In this document: positions 33,642-43,029 of the stretch, one piece after another
Layout: each line of letters opens with the position of its first letter
Numbering within the stretch: the first letter of the stretch is position 1
Assembly: GCF_030056795.1 (NCBI RefSeq)
Contig: NZ_JASHKQ010000010.1
Location: 62,001 to 126,000, forward strand
Length of the DNA: 64,000 nucleotides
Reading direction: 5' to 3'
Origin: Rhodococcus sp. IEGM 1381
GTDB taxonomy: Bacteria > Actinomycetota > Actinomycetes > Mycobacteriales > Mycobacteriaceae
Translations under genes and position numbers: made by a program
The notes under the pieces: model-generated
The model's database searches: none
What the model was told of the DNA's origin: nothing
What the model saw: only the letters and a program-made list of their open reading frames with translations

Positions 33642-35021
33642 ATGGCCAACGAGGCCACCTCGACCGCTGGTTCGGCTCGACCGTCACCGCCCGTCTCGTC
33701 GCCCGCTGCTACTCGTCGGGCCGTGCTCAACACCCTGCGGGGGTCCTCGGGCAATCTCGTCGAGTGGTACGACGTGTACGTCTACACCGTCTTCGCAACC
33801 TATTTCGAGAACCAGTTCTTCGATTCCGCGGAGAAGAACTCGACGCTTTACGTGTACGCGATCTTCGCGGTCACCTTCCTGATGCGGCCGGTCGGATCGT
33901 GGTTCTTCGGACGCTACGCCGATCGCAACGGGCGCCGCGCAGCGCTGACGTTCAGCGTCTCGCTGATGGCCGCGTGCTCGCTGGTCATCGCGTTCACCCC
34001 GGGACGGGAGAGTATCGGCGTGTGGGCGGCAGTGATCCTCGTCCTGAGCCGTCTGGTCCAGGGCTTTGCCACCGGTGGTGAGTACGGCGCATCGGCCACC
34101 TACATGTCCGAGGCTGCTACTCGTGAGCGTCGCGGCTTCTTCTCCTCGTTCCAGTACGTCACGCTCATCGGTGGGCACGTTCTCGCGCAGGTGACGCTGT
34201 TGTTGATGCAGACCTTCCTCGAGCGCGAGCAGATCGAGGACTTCGGTTGGCGCATCGCTTTCTTCATCGGCGGCGTCGCCGCGGTGGTGGTCTTCTGGCT
34301 GCGTCGCAGCATGGATGAATCGCTGACGAAGGATCAACTCGACGCAGTCCGCAGTGGTGCCGACAAGTCCTCCGGATCCCTGAAAGAACTCGTCCGCAAC
34401 CACGGGCGCGCGCTGCTGATCTGCTTCTTGGTGACGGCAGGCGGCACCATCGCGTTCTACACCTACAGCGTCAACGCCCCCTCGATGATCAAGACCGCAT
34501 ACGAGGACCGGGGAATGACCGGAACGTGGATCAACCTCTTCAGCCTGATCTTCCTGATGCTGCTGCAGCCCATCGGTGGACTCATCAGCGACAAGGTCGG
34601 CCGCAAGCCACTGCTGATCTTCTTCGGAATCGGCGGCGTGCTGTACACCTACGTGCTCATCACATATCTGCCGACGGCGACGTCGGTGGTGCAGTCGCTC
34701 GCACTGGTGTGCGTGGGCTACGTGATCCTCACCGGCTACACCTCGATCAATGCCATCGTGAAAGCCGAGCTGTTCCCCTCACACGTGCGCGCGCTCGGTG
34801 TCGGTCTGGGATACGCACTTGCGAACTCCGCATTCGGTGGCACCGCACCGTTGATCTATCAGGCAGCGAAGAACGGTGGACACGTCGGTTGGTTCATCCT
34901 CTACGTGACGATCGTGATCGCGATCTCGCTCCTGGTGTACATCTTCGTTCTGCGGAACAAGACGGAGACCGTCCTGGACCGCGAGCAGGGCCGAGCGTTC
35001 GAGCAGTCCACCACGCCATAG
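33642..35021 (+). CDS. MFS transporter, metabolite:H+ symporter (MHS/KgtP type)
   Basis: A 459-residue twelve-helix transporter of the MHS family (alpha-ketoglutarate, shikimate, citrate and proline/betaine permeases). Signs are GNLVEWYDVYVYTVFATYF at helix 1, RPVGSWFFGRYADRNGRRAALT after helix 2, and GFATGGEYGASATYMSEAA in helix 4-5. A GGAAGGACC ribosome site precedes the ATG. It follows the sensor kinase by 123 bases and is followed after one base by a TAXI binding protein. The likely cargo is a carboxylate. Confidence 0.92.
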   Translation: MANEATSTAGSARPSPPVSSPAATRRAVLNTLRGSSGNLVEWYDVYVYTVFATYFENQFFDSAEKNSTLYVYAIFAVTFLMRPVGSWFFGRYADRNGRRAALTFSVSLMAACSLVIAFTPGRESIGVWAAVILVLSRLVQGFATGGEYGASATYMSEAATRERRGFFSSFQYVTLIGGHVLAQVTLLLMQTFLEREQIEDFGWRIAFFIGGVAAVVVFWLRRSMDESLTKDQLDAVRSGADKSSGSLKELVRNHGRALLICFLVTAGGTIAFYTYSVNAPSMIKTAYEDRGMTGTWINLFSLIFLMLLQPIGGLISDKVGRKPLLIFFGIGGVLYTYVLITYLPTATSVVQSLALVCVGYVILTGYTSINAIVKAELFPSHVRALGVGLGYALANSAFGGTAPLIYQAAKNGGHVGWFILYVTIVIAISLLVYIFVLRNKTETVLDREQGRAFEQSTTP

Positions 35022-35022
35022 G

Positions 35023-35982
35023 GTGACTGACATGTCCTCGCCCGCAGCGTCGTTCTCTCGTAGAGCGGCGTTGCGGGCGGGCTTGTCGGTGCTCGGAGCG
35101 GTTGCCGTCGGTGCGGCGGCCGGGGCCTGCGCGTCGGAACCGCCGATGCAACTGCGCCTGGCGGCGGGCGAGGTGGGCGGCTTCTTCTGGGAGTTTGCCG
35201 GCCTGTTGTCCGACGCGGCAGCCGGACTGTCGGAGGCGCAGTTAGTTCCGCTCACGACGTCCGGTTCCATCGACAACCTCGAGGCATTGGTCGCCGGCCG
35301 GGCCGAACTGGCGATGACGCTCATCGACGCCGCGTACAGCCACCCGAGTTCGGAGCTGGCCGCGGTCGGATGCGTCTACGAGAACTACTTCCAGGTCGCT
35401 GTCCGGGCGGATTCGACCATCGTCGCTGCGAGTGATCTGCGGGGCCGACGAGTGAGTACCGGTGCGCCCGGATCAGGTGCGACGGTGGTCTCGCATCGCA
35501 TCCTCGATGCGGCCGGCATCTCCGGTCCGGATGCATTTCGCGAAGTTCAGCTGTCGATGAGTTCGGCGGCGACCGCGTTGTACGACAACGAGATCGACGC
35601 CGTGATGTGGGCTGGTGGATTGCCGACCCCGGCATTCGCCGACCCGCGCACCGAGATCCGGTTGCTCGATCTGGGGATGCTCGTCCCGAACCTGCGGCGT
35701 GCGTTCGGCACCGCATACGAAGCGGTGCCGGTACCGGCGAACGTGTACGGCCGGCACCCGGAGGTGACGACCGTCGGAATCCCGAATCTGCTGTTGGCAC
35801 ATCCCGATGTGCCGAACCGGGTGGTCGCCGCTTTGGTGACCGTGCTGCTCGACCGATCGTCGGCTCTGGTACCCGGGCAGGCGATCGGCAGCCAATTTCT
35901 CGACGCCCGCTCACTGATCATGACAGGCGGTGTTCCCCTTCATCCCGGGGCCGAAGAGGAATACCGCGGTCGACACGGTTGA
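35023..35982 (+). CDS. TAXI family TRAP-type solute-binding protein (orphan)
   Basis: A 319-residue extracytoplasmic binding protein. The signal peptide has a twin-arginine motif (FSRRAALRAG) and ends near GACAS, so it may be a Tat-exported lipoprotein. Family marks are LTTSGSIDNLEALVAGRAELAMT, RRVSTGAPGSGATVVSHRIL near residue 145, and IDAVMWAGGLPTPAF near residue 190. No TRAP membrane subunits are nearby; instead the gene abuts an MHS transporter and a two-component system. It starts either at GTG 35023 or at ATG 35032. Confidence 0.85.
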   Translation: MTDMSSPAASFSRRAALRAGLSVLGAVAVGAAAGACASEPPMQLRLAAGEVGGFFWEFAGLLSDAAAGLSEAQLVPLTTSGSIDNLEALVAGRAELAMTLIDAAYSHPSSELAAVGCVYENYFQVAVRADSTIVAASDLRGRRVSTGAPGSGATVVSHRILDAAGISGPDAFREVQLSMSSAATALYDNEIDAVMWAGGLPTPAFADPRTEIRLLDLGMLVPNLRRAFGTAYEAVPVPANVYGRHPEVTTVGIPNLLLAHPDVPNRVVAALVTVLLDRSSALVPGQAIGSQFLDARSLIMTGGVPLHPGAEEEYRGRHG

Positions 35983-36000
35983 ACGGCGGGCGCTACCAGT

Positions 36001-37485
36001 TCACAACCTCGCAGCCAGCCGGTGGTACGCCGCATTCCATCGCAGTGTCTGTTGGAACCCACGTGTGGTGGTGGCCGAGTCGATGGCGAGCAGCTCGACC
36101 CCGATCATGTCCGAGAATGCCTCCAGCACAGGAAGGCCGATGGCTGTGCTCAGAACGGTGTGGTGGGGCGCGCCGGCCGTCAACCACGATTCTGCCGACA
36201 CCGACAATGACGGTTGCGGTTCCCACACTGCACACGCCACAGGTAGCTTCGGCAATGCCTCGTCGGGTTCGACCACGTCGATCACGTTGGCCGTCAATCG
36301 GAATCGCTCACCGACGTCGGACAGTCCGACGACAACGCCGTGTCCTGGATCGGCGGTGAATCGCAGCCGCACCGGATCCTCGCGGCCGCCGATGGACAGT
36401 GGATGGATCTCCAGTGTGGGGCGCGACGTGGTGATCGAAGGGCACACCTCCAGCATGTGTGCGCCGAGGATCTTCTCCTCTCCGGGTACCAGGTGGTAGG
36501 TGTAGTCCTCCATGAAGGACGTGCCGCCGTCGAGTCCCTCGGCCATCACCTTCATGCCGCGCAACAACATCGAGGTCTTCCAGTCGCCCTCGCCGCCGAA
36601 GCCGTAGCCGTCGGCCATCAGTCGCTGGACCGCCAAACCCGGCAACTGACGAAGCCCGCCGAGGTCCTCGAAGTTGGTGGTGAACGCCTTGAAGCCACCG
36701 TCGGTCAGGAACTGCCGCAATCCGGCTTCGACGCGGGCACCGTAGCGGAGTGACTCATGACGGGCACCGTCCTTGTCCAGACTGGGGGCGATGTCGTAGA
36801 GCGACCGATATTCGTCGACGAGTTCGGAGACGGCCGAATCAGTGACGCTGTCTACCACGTCCACGAGATCGTTGACGCCGTACGTGTTCACGGAGACGCC
36901 GAATCGTAGTTGCGCCTCGACCTTGTCGCCCTCGGTGACCGCGACGTCGCGCATGTTGTCGCCGAAGCGGGCAAGCCGTAGCGATCGCAATTCAGCGCGC
37001 CCGAGAGCTGCGCGCGCCCACTGCTCCACCCGCGTTCGTACCGCTGGACTATCGACGTGGCCTGCGACCGTGGTCCGCAGAACGCCCACTCTGGATTCGA
37101 TGTGCCCGAATTCGCGATCGCCGTGCGCAGCCTGGTTCAGATTCATGAACTCCATGTCGATCGTGGACCACGGCAACGACATTCCGGCTTGGGTGTGCAG
37201 GTGCAGCAGCGGAACGTCCAGTGCATCGAGGCCGGCAATCCACATCTTGGCCGGGGAGAAGGTGTGCATCCACGTCACGACGCCGATGCAGTCCTCGGCA
37301 GCGTTGGCCTCGCGCATGCACCGCAGGATGGACGAGGCGTCGAGCAGCACCGGCTTCCAGACGACCGACACCGGGAGGGCGTCGTCGAGTTTGTCTGCGA
37401 TCTCCCGTGATTGGACTGCTACCTGCTCGAGCGTCTCGGGACCGTAGAGGCCTTGGCTGCCGGTGAGAAACCATACTTCGGACAT
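36001..37485 (-). CDS. araA: L-arabinose isomerase
   Basis: A 494-residue AraA, the normal length of about 500. It carries [15 protein letters not shown] at the N terminus, [15 protein letters not shown] near residue 95, the metal-site regions [15 protein letters not shown] (Glu near 305) and FMEDYTYHL (Glu near 330), and C-terminal histidines in [10 protein letters not shown]. It turns L-arabinose into L-ribulose in the cytoplasm. It is the third gene of the araB-araD-araA operon and is convergent with the TAXI gene, 18 bases away. Confidence 0.97.
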   Translation of the reverse strand: MSEVWFLTGSQGLYGPETLEQVAVQSREIADKLDDALPVSVVWKPVLLDASSILRCMREANAAEDCIGVVTWMHTFSPAKMWIAGLDALDVPLLHLHTQAGMSLPWSTIDMEFMNLNQAAHGDREFGHIESRVGVLRTTVAGHVDSPAVRTRVEQWARAALGRAELRSLRLARFGDNMRDVAVTEGDKVEAQLRFGVSVNTYGVNDLVDVVDSVTDSAVSELVDEYRSLYDIAPSLDKDGARHESLRYGARVEAGLRQFLTDGGFKAFTTNFEDLGGLRQLPGLAVQRLMADGYGFGGEGDWKTSMLLRGMKVMAEGLDGGTSFMEDYTYHLVPGEEKILGAHMLEVCPSITTSRPTLEIHPLSIGGREDPVRLRFTADPGHGVVVGLSDVGERFRLTANVIDVVEPDEALPKLPVACAVWEPQPSLSVSAESWLTAGAPHHTVLSTAIGLPVLEAFSDMIGVELLAIDSATTTRGFQQTLRWNAAYHRLAARL

Positions 37486-37524
37486 GGAGATTGTGCCTTC
37501 CGTGGAAAGAGTGCGTGGCGCCGG

Positions 37525-38202
37525 TCAGCGCTGGCCGTAGACGTTCTGGTAGCGGTCGTAGAGTGCGTCGACCGACGAGCGGGGGATGGGAAGTGGTTGT
37601 CCCAGTTGATATGCCAGGTGTACCGATCGCGCGACGTCCTCGCACATGACGGCAGCCTTCACAGCGGATCGGGCGGATTGGCCCACCGCGAACACACCGT
37701 GGTTCTGCATGAGGATCGCAGGGGACCGACTGTCGGCGAGGGTGTCGACGATGCCGCGTCCGATCGAGTCGTCGCCGATGACGGCGAAAGGACCCACTGG
37801 AATGTCTCCGCCGAATTCGTCCGCGCACATCGTGGTGACGACCGGAATGGGTTCTCCTCGAGCAGCCCACGCGACCGCATACGGCGAATGAGTGTGCACC
37901 ACACCGTTGATGTGGTCGAGGTGCCGATAGACGTACGCCTGTGCCTCGGTGTCCGAGGACGGCGCATGGTCACCCTCGACCACTCGACCGTGCAGATCGC
38001 ACACCACCATGTTGTCCGGCGTCAGATCGTCGTAGGAGACGCCGCTGGGTTTGATGACCATGAGGTCTCGCCCTGGTACGCGCGCGGACACGTTGCCGGC
38101 CGTCCACACGACCAGTCCGTAGCGCACCAGTTCGGCGTGCAATGCGCACACGTCCTTGCGAATCTCCTCGACGACTTCGCGGACATCGTCGACAACCGTC
38201 AT
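37525..38202 (-). CDS. araD: L-ribulose-5-phosphate 4-epimerase
   Basis: A 225-residue class II aldolase-family epimerase. The zinc and phosphate site residues are visible: GNVSARVPG near residue 38, KPSGVSYDDL near residue 55, the zinc His pair in GVVHTHSPYAVAWAA near residue 95, and the third His in MQNHGVFAVG near residue 165. It makes D-xylulose 5-phosphate, which enters the pentose phosphate pathway. Its ATG overlaps the stop of araB (ATGA), so the two are coupled. Confidence 0.95.
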   Translation of the reverse strand: MTVVDDVREVVEEIRKDVCALHAELVRYGLVVWTAGNVSARVPGRDLMVIKPSGVSYDDLTPDNMVVCDLHGRVVEGDHAPSSDTEAQAYVYRHLDHINGVVHTHSPYAVAWAARGEPIPVVTTMCADEFGGDIPVGPFAVIGDDSIGRGIVDTLADSRSPAILMQNHGVFAVGQSARSAVKAAVMCEDVARSVHLAYQLGQPLPIPRSSVDALYDRYQNVYGQR

Positions 38203-39872
38203 TTCGCGTCCAACTTCCTGGTCAGGGCAGCACGTCGAAGTGTTCGCAGCCGGCGCATCGTCGGTACGTCCCGACCGAAGCGATCGTGCAGTTCCAGATA
38301 GATTTCGTACAGTGAGTCGTACGCCTTCGATCGCGTCTCGTCCGGCACGTAGGCACCGCGGTGAACCTTGCCCATCGATTTCGACGCCACTGGCACGTCG
38401 GGATAGCAGCCCGCGGCCACTGCCGCATGGATGGCGGAGCCGAGTGCGGGCCCTTGCGCGGACGCGATGACAGACAACGGCATTCGGAGTACGTCTGCAT
38501 AGATCTGCATCAGCAGGGGGTTGCGTGCCAGCCCGCCCGCGACGACGAACTCCTCGACCGGTACTCCGCTGTCGCGAAACGTTTCCACGATGACGCGGGT
38601 ACCGAACGCCGTAGCCTCGAGCAGTGCGCGGTAGGTGTCCTCCGGACGTGTCGCGAGTGTCGACCCGATGACCAGACCGGACAGCTCGTGATCGACCAGC
38701 ACCGACCGGTTGCCGCTGTGCCAATCGAGGGCGACGAGGCCGTGCTCGCCCACGTCCTGCATGTCGGCGAGCCGAGTGAGGTACTCGTGAACCGACTCCC
38801 CGGCCGCCGTCGCTGCGTCGGAGTACGACGCGGGAACCGAAGTGCGCGTGAACCATCCGAAGATGTCGCCGACGCCACTCTGGCCCGCCTCGTACCCGTA
38901 GGAGCCGGCCACGATGCCGCCGTCGACGACGCCGCACATGCCGGGGACGTCGTTCAATACGGTCGAACTCATCACGTGACAGGTGGAGGTTCCCATGATG
39001 GCGACCATGCGACCCGACTCGACTGCGCCCGCGGCCGGTGCCGTGACATGAGCATCCACGTTGCCGACCGCGACGGCGATTCCCTCGGGCAGTCCCGTCC
39101 ATGCCGCGGCTTCGGCGGTCAACGTTCCTGCCCGCGAGCCCAGTTCGCCCAGAGGCTGATCGAGTTTGTCGGCGACGAATCCGGCGAAGCCGGGCGCGAG
39201 TTCGGTCAGGAAATCGACCGAAGGGTATTTCCCATCCTGGTAGATGCCCTTGTAGCCAGCGGTGCAGGCGTTGCGTACGTAGTTTCCGCACAACTGCCAG
39301 ACGATCCAGTCGGCCGCCTCGACCCACCGGTCCATGGCCTCGTAGATCTCGGCGTCCTCCTCGTGGATCTGCAGTGCCTTGGCGAATTCCCATTCCGAGG
39401 AGATCAAGCCGCCGTAGCGGGGGAGCCAGCTCTCGCCGCGTCGGGCGGCCAGTGCGTTGATGCGATCGGCTTGACCCTGCGCTGCATGGTGTTTCCACAA
39501 TTTGACGTACGCGTGTGGTCGATCGGCGAATCGAGGGTCCTCGCTCAGCGGGGTGCCGTCCGCGTAGGTGGGCACCATGGTGCACGCGGTGAAGTCGGTA
39601 CCGATGCCCACCACCTGTTCCGGCGCGATTCCGGCGGCCGCTATCGCTGCGGGTACCGCACGGCGTAGCACGTCGCGATAGTCGTCGGGTACCTGCAGAG
39701 CCCAGGCGTCGGGCAGCCGGACTGTACCGCCGGGCAGAGATTCCTCGAGCACTGCGTGTCGGTATTCGTGTACGGCAGATGCTATTTCGGCACCGTCGGA
39801 CACGCGCACGACTACGGCACGGCCGGAGAGGGTGCCGTAATCCACGCCCACCGTGTACTGGTCCACCGGCAT
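38199..39872 (-). CDS. araB: ribulokinase
   Basis: A 557-residue FGGY-family kinase, the usual AraB length. Signatures are YTVGVDYGTLSGRAVVV at the N terminus, VGIGTDFTACTMVP near residue 95, the catalytic region AVGNVDAHVTAPAAG near residue 275, and VAGGLARNPLLMQIYADV near residue 445. It phosphorylates L-ribulose at O5. ATG 39872 is chosen because AAGGAG lies 6 bases before it; an earlier GTG would swallow the ribosome site. First gene of the ara operon. Confidence 0.96.
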   Translation of the reverse strand: MPVDQYTVGVDYGTLSGRAVVVRVSDGAEIASAVHEYRHAVLEESLPGGTVRLPDAWALQVPDDYRDVLRRAVPAAIAAAGIAPEQVVGIGTDFTACTMVPTYADGTPLSEDPRFADRPHAYVKLWKHHAAQGQADRINALAARRGESWLPRYGGLISSEWEFAKALQIHEEDAEIYEAMDRWVEAADWIVWQLCGNYVRNACTAGYKGIYQDGKYPSVDFLTELAPGFAGFVADKLDQPLGELGSRAGTLTAEAAAWTGLPEGIAVAVGNVDAHVTAPAAGAVESGRMVAIMGTSTCHVMSSTVLNDVPGMCGVVDGGIVAGSYGYEAGQSGVGDIFGWFTRTSVPASYSDAATAAGESVHEYLTRLADMQDVGEHGLVALDWHSGNRSVLVDHELSGLVIGSTLATRPEDTYRALLEATAFGTRVIVETFRDSGVPVEEFVVAGGLARNPLLMQIYADVLRMPLSVIASAQGPALGSAIHAAVAAGCYPDVPVASKSMGKVHRGAYVPDETRSKAYDSLYEIYLELHDRFGRDVPTMRRLRTLRRAALTRKLDAK

Positions 39873-39918
39873 GCAAATCTCCTTCACTGTGCCACCGACT
39901 GTGACGTGTGCAACACAG

Positions 39919-39932
39919 TGTGAGCGCTAACA
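39919..39932. promoter_or_regulatory. LacI-type operator upstream of araB
   Basis: TGTGAGCGCTAACA is a near-perfect palindrome (TGT-AGCGCT-ACA, one mismatch pair) and closely resembles LacI/GalR-family operators, including that described for AraR in corynebacteria. It lies 47 bases upstream of the araB start, in the 266-bp gap shared with fdhA. No LacI-type regulator gene is in the window. Confidence 0.7.
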
Positions 39933-40138
39933 TCAAGTTGAGTCAAGTGTTCGGGATGTGATGGTCGATGGATTGCGAGGCAGGGCGTCGATCTCGGGTC
40001 GTCTACTGCGCTCCTAGTTCGTTGTGCGCGCACATATTCAAGACTGTGCATACTGGTGTGACGCGGGCCACAAGAGTAGATCGGGTCGATGATCTCGGCC
40101 TGCCGGTCACCCAGCTCACTCATCGAAGAGGAGAACTC

Positions 40139-41356
40139 ATGGCAGACAACAGAGCAGTGACATACGCCGGACCAGGCAAGGTCGAGGTTCAGGACATCGC
40201 TTTTCCCGGGCTGGAGCTGACCGACGGACCGGGTGTGAATCCGGCCAACGTCGGGCGTAAATGTGAGCACGGAGTGATCCTGAAGGTCGTCTCGACCAAT
40301 ATCTGCGGCAGCGACCAGCACATGGTGCGCGGGCGCACGACTGCACCCGAGGGTCTCGTGCTGGGCCACGAGATCACCGGTGAAATCGTCGAGGTCGGAC
40401 GCGACGTCGAATTCCTGAAGGTCGGAGATATCTGCTCGGTACCGTTCAACATCGCGTGCGGTCGGTGTCGAAACTGCAAGGAGCGCAAGACCGGCATCTG
40501 CCTCAACGTGAACCCCGATCGACCCGGGTCGGCGTTCGGGTACGTGGACATGGGCGGTTGGGTCGGTGGCCAGGCCGAGTACGTCATGGCACCGTATGCG
40601 GACTTCAATCTGTTGAAGTTCCCCGATCGGGACCAGGCGCTGGAGAAAATCCTGGACCTGACGATGCTGTCCGATATCTTTCCCACCGGATTCCACGGAG
40701 CGGTCACCGCAGGAGTGAAACCCGGCGCGACGGTCTACATCGCCGGCGCGGGTCCGGTCGGCCTCGCGGCTGCGGTCGGTGCGCAACTGCTGGGAGCGTC
40801 GGTGGTGATAGTCGGCGACATGAACGCCGACAGGTTGGCCCAAGCGCGAACCTTCGGCTGCGAGACCGTCGACGTCGGCAAGGGCGCACCGCAGGATCAG
40901 ATCGAACAGATTCTCGGAGTCGCAGAGGTCGACGCCGCGGTGGATGCAGTGGGCTTCGAGGCTCGCGGTCACGGCGGAGATTCGTCCCACGAGGCTCCGG
41001 CGACGGTGCTCAACTCGCTGATGGAGATCACCACTGCGGGTGGTGGCATCGGTATCCCCGGGCTGTACGTCACCGGCGATCCGGGCGGTGTGGACGAGGC
41101 TGCGCAGCGCGGCGCTCTCTCGCTCAGTCTCGGTACCGGTTGGGCCAAGTCGCTGTCGTTCGCCACCGGGCAGTGCCCGGTGATGAGCTACCACCGAGAA
41201 TTGATGAATGCAATTCTCAGTGAACGGGTTTCGATTGCCAAGGCCGTGAATGCGACGGTCATCACGCTCGACGACGCACCGCGCGGCTACCGCGAATTCG
41301 ACAGTGGTGTTGCGCAGAAATTCGTCATCGACCCGCACGGCATGATCGCCGGCTGA
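40139..41356 (+). CDS. fdhA: glutathione-independent formaldehyde dehydrogenase
   Basis: A 405-residue zinc alcohol dehydrogenase-family enzyme of the FdhA type, which oxidises formaldehyde with tightly bound NAD+ and no glutathione. The catalytic zinc site is in NICGSDQHM (Cys near residue 56) and GHEITGEI (His near residue 78). The structural zinc loop is CGRCRNCKERKTGIC near residues 107-121, and the cofactor motif is GAGPVGLAA near residue 200. GAGGAGAAC precedes the ATG. An aldehyde dismutase activity is also known for close relatives. Confidence 0.93.
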   Translation: MADNRAVTYAGPGKVEVQDIAFPGLELTDGPGVNPANVGRKCEHGVILKVVSTNICGSDQHMVRGRTTAPEGLVLGHEITGEIVEVGRDVEFLKVGDICSVPFNIACGRCRNCKERKTGICLNVNPDRPGSAFGYVDMGGWVGGQAEYVMAPYADFNLLKFPDRDQALEKILDLTMLSDIFPTGFHGAVTAGVKPGATVYIAGAGPVGLAAAVGAQLLGASVVIVGDMNADRLAQARTFGCETVDVGKGAPQDQIEQILGVAEVDAAVDAVGFEARGHGGDSSHEAPATVLNSLMEITTAGGGIGIPGLYVTGDPGGVDEAAQRGALSLSLGTGWAKSLSFATGQCPVMSYHRELMNAILSERVSIAKAVNATVITLDDAPRGYREFDSGVAQKFVIDPHGMIAG

Positions 41357-41368
41357 CAGCGTCGGACC

Positions 41369-41425
41369 CAGCAGTCGTTCGGGCCACCATCGCCGAGAAC
41401 GCGACGGTGGCCCGAACGACTGCTG
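41369..41425. terminator. 25-bp hairpin after fdhA built from a repeated element
   Basis: The arms 41369-41393 and 41401-41425 are complementary over 25 bases with one mismatch around a 7-base loop, starting 13 bases after the fdhA stop. No T tract follows, but the stem is long and GC-rich enough to stop transcription. The left arm sequence recurs a third time at 41437-41454. Confidence 0.6.
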
Positions 41426-41454
41426 CACCGAGTTCGGCAGTCGTTCGGGCCACC
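41371..41454. repeat. three copies of an 18-bp element (two direct, one inverted)
   Basis: GCAGTCGTTCGGGCCACC occurs at 41371-41388 and 41437-41454, and as its exact complement in the right hairpin arm (41406-41423). The third copy runs straight into TATGCT, a possible -10 box, just before the zinc-ribbon gene. Whether this is an operator array or a mobile repeat is not known. Confidence 0.75.
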
Positions 41455-41466
41455 TATGCTGGGGTG

Positions 41467-41670
41467 ATGTTCCTACTCTTCGGTTTCGGCAGCAAGCGCA
41501 AACACGTCGGCCCGGGCGCAACGCGAAACTGCCCGCGGTGCCACAACACCACGCAGTGGGTGCGGATGAAGCAGTACCAGCAATTCACGTTGTTCTTCGT
41601 TCCGGTCGCACGCTGGAAGCGCGTCGAATTCGAGGAGTGCGGAATCTGCGGAGCTGCCACCGAGGTGTGA
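41467..41670 (+). CDS. small zinc-ribbon protein
   Basis: A 67-residue protein with two CxxC pairs, NCPRCHNTTQW near residue 22 and ECGICGAATEV at the C terminus, which together form a zinc ribbon. The N terminus MFLLFGFGSKRK is short and basic, and the centre QQFTLFFVPVARWKR is hydrophobic, as in the zinc-ribbon_15 type of small proteins. It starts only 12 bases after the third repeat copy, so the repeat may be part of its promoter. Role unknown. Confidence 0.8.
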   Translation: MFLLFGFGSKRKHVGPGATRNCPRCHNTTQWVRMKQYQQFTLFFVPVARWKRVEFEECGICGAATEV

Positions 41671-41680
41671 GGAACGCACG

Positions 41681-42838
41681 TCACGCCGGAGCCAACACCA
41701 CCACCGAGTTGTGTCCGCCCATTCCCAGCGAGGACTTCACCGTCAATCCCGGCTCCGCGGGGGTGAATCCGTCGAGCAGTAGGGGATGGGCATCGGTGAC
41801 CTGAGGTGCTGCGGGCACGATTGCCCGCTCGAATCCCATGACCGCAGAGATGGTTTCGATTGCCGACGCCGCACCCTGGCAATGCCCGGTCAATGGTTTC
41901 ACCGAATACACCTGTGCGCGTGACTCGAGCACCGTCTCCAACATCTCCGTCTCCGCCGCATCGCATTGCGCGGTGCCGGGTCCGTGGGCATTGAGGTAGC
42001 GGACCTGGCGTGGTGTGACGCAGGCATCGGCCAAGGCCTGCTCGAAGCAGCCTCGTACCTGGGTGAGGGCCGGGTCGATCGAGGTGGCGTGGAACGCGTC
42101 GTGCGTCATGGAGCCGCCCAGCACCCGGCCGTACGAGGCGGAGCTTCGATTGGACAGTACGAAAGCCGTTGCCGCCTCGCCCATTCCGAATCCGCGACTG
42201 CCTTCCTGGAACGGCCGGCAGCCCTCCTGGGGCTCCACGTCGACGACACCGACGCCGAGTTTGACGAAATGATCGATGTTCTCCGGTGTCAGCGACAGAT
42301 CGGTGGCGACGAACACGACGTCGTCGACGAAGCCGGTATCGAGCCACATCTTGGCGGTCAGCAGGCCGGCATTGCCCGATGCGCACATGGCCGAGACGTT
42401 CATGGCCGGGCCGTGAAATCCGTACTCCTGCATCAGCAGCGACACCGGCGTCGACGGCATCAGGGTCAGATAGTCACGAACTCGGCGCTCACCACCGTCC
42501 TCCAGGTAGAAGTTTCGCCACTCGTCCACTTCGCCGAGGACGACGGCATGGATCAGACCGACACGTCGCCCCGGTCGCCAACCACGCGTCATCGCGTCGT
42601 CGATGGCCTCTCGTGCGGACCCACGAAGCGCCCGACCGAATCGACTGGTGCCGTCGCCGTGGTCTCCGCCGTCGGGGACTTTTGCCAGCCACACCGGATT
42701 TCTGCCGTTTCGGGTGCGATCGTGATGCAGGGTGGCTGCCGCCTTGCCCGTGGACAGGCCGTTCCACAGGACGTCTGTGCCCCAGCCGTAGCCGGACACT
42801 GCACCGATCCCGGTTATGTCGATACCCAGAGTGCTCAT
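41681..42838 (-). CDS. lone beta-ketoacyl-ACP synthase-like protein
   Basis: A 385-residue thiolase-fold protein of the KAS I/II type. The nucleophile is in SAMCASGNAG near residue 165; the two histidines are in LNAHGPGT near residue 293 and KPLTGHCQGAAS near residue 325; and GMGGHNSVVVL closes the fold. The Cys-His-His set is therefore complete, although the sequence diverges from FabF elsewhere. No acyl carrier protein, ketoreductase or other fatty acid gene lies nearby. It may work in a specialised polyketide or lipid step. The start ATG 42838 follows AAAAGGA. Confidence 0.8.
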   Translation of the reverse strand: MSTLGIDITGIGAVSGYGWGTDVLWNGLSTGKAAATLHHDRTRNGRNPVWLAKVPDGGDHGDGTSRFGRALRGSAREAIDDAMTRGWRPGRRVGLIHAVVLGEVDEWRNFYLEDGGERRVRDYLTLMPSTPVSLLMQEYGFHGPAMNVSAMCASGNAGLLTAKMWLDTGFVDDVVFVATDLSLTPENIDHFVKLGVGVVDVEPQEGCRPFQEGSRGFGMGEAATAFVLSNRSSASYGRVLGGSMTHDAFHATSIDPALTQVRGCFEQALADACVTPRQVRYLNAHGPGTAQCDAAETEMLETVLESRAQVYSVKPLTGHCQGAASAIETISAVMGFERAIVPAAPQVTDAHPLLLDGFTPAEPGLTVKSSLGMGGHNSVVVLAPA

Positions 42839-43029
42839 CGTCGATATCCTTTTCTTTCCGAAGTATGCGAACCGGATTCGGCTCACGCCTCGATTTAGCC
42901 CGTGAAACCGGCATCGGGTCCAGTCGAGAAAAGGATGTTCGTCGTAAATCGGGCATCGAACTCCATCCACCTATGCTCTGGTGGTTCAATCGGGTGTTGA
43001 CCGTCTGTCTACGAACGCGAGGACCGAGC

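Noticed and set aside
37525..39936. An 803-residue frame covering araD and most of araB
   Set aside because: Only its last 225 residues match a family (AraD); the rest is an Arg-rich shadow of araB in another frame.
39873..40138. Riboswitch or small gene between araB and fdhA
   Set aside because: Apart from the LacI-type operator and the two ribosome sites no conserved RNA pattern or coding frame is visible.
36001..40138. Horizontal transfer of the ara operon
   Set aside because: Base composition and codon choice look like the neighbours and no mobile element or tRNA borders it.
41369..41454. CRISPR-like array
   Set aside because: Only three copies, one of them inverted, with unequal spacing and no cas genes.
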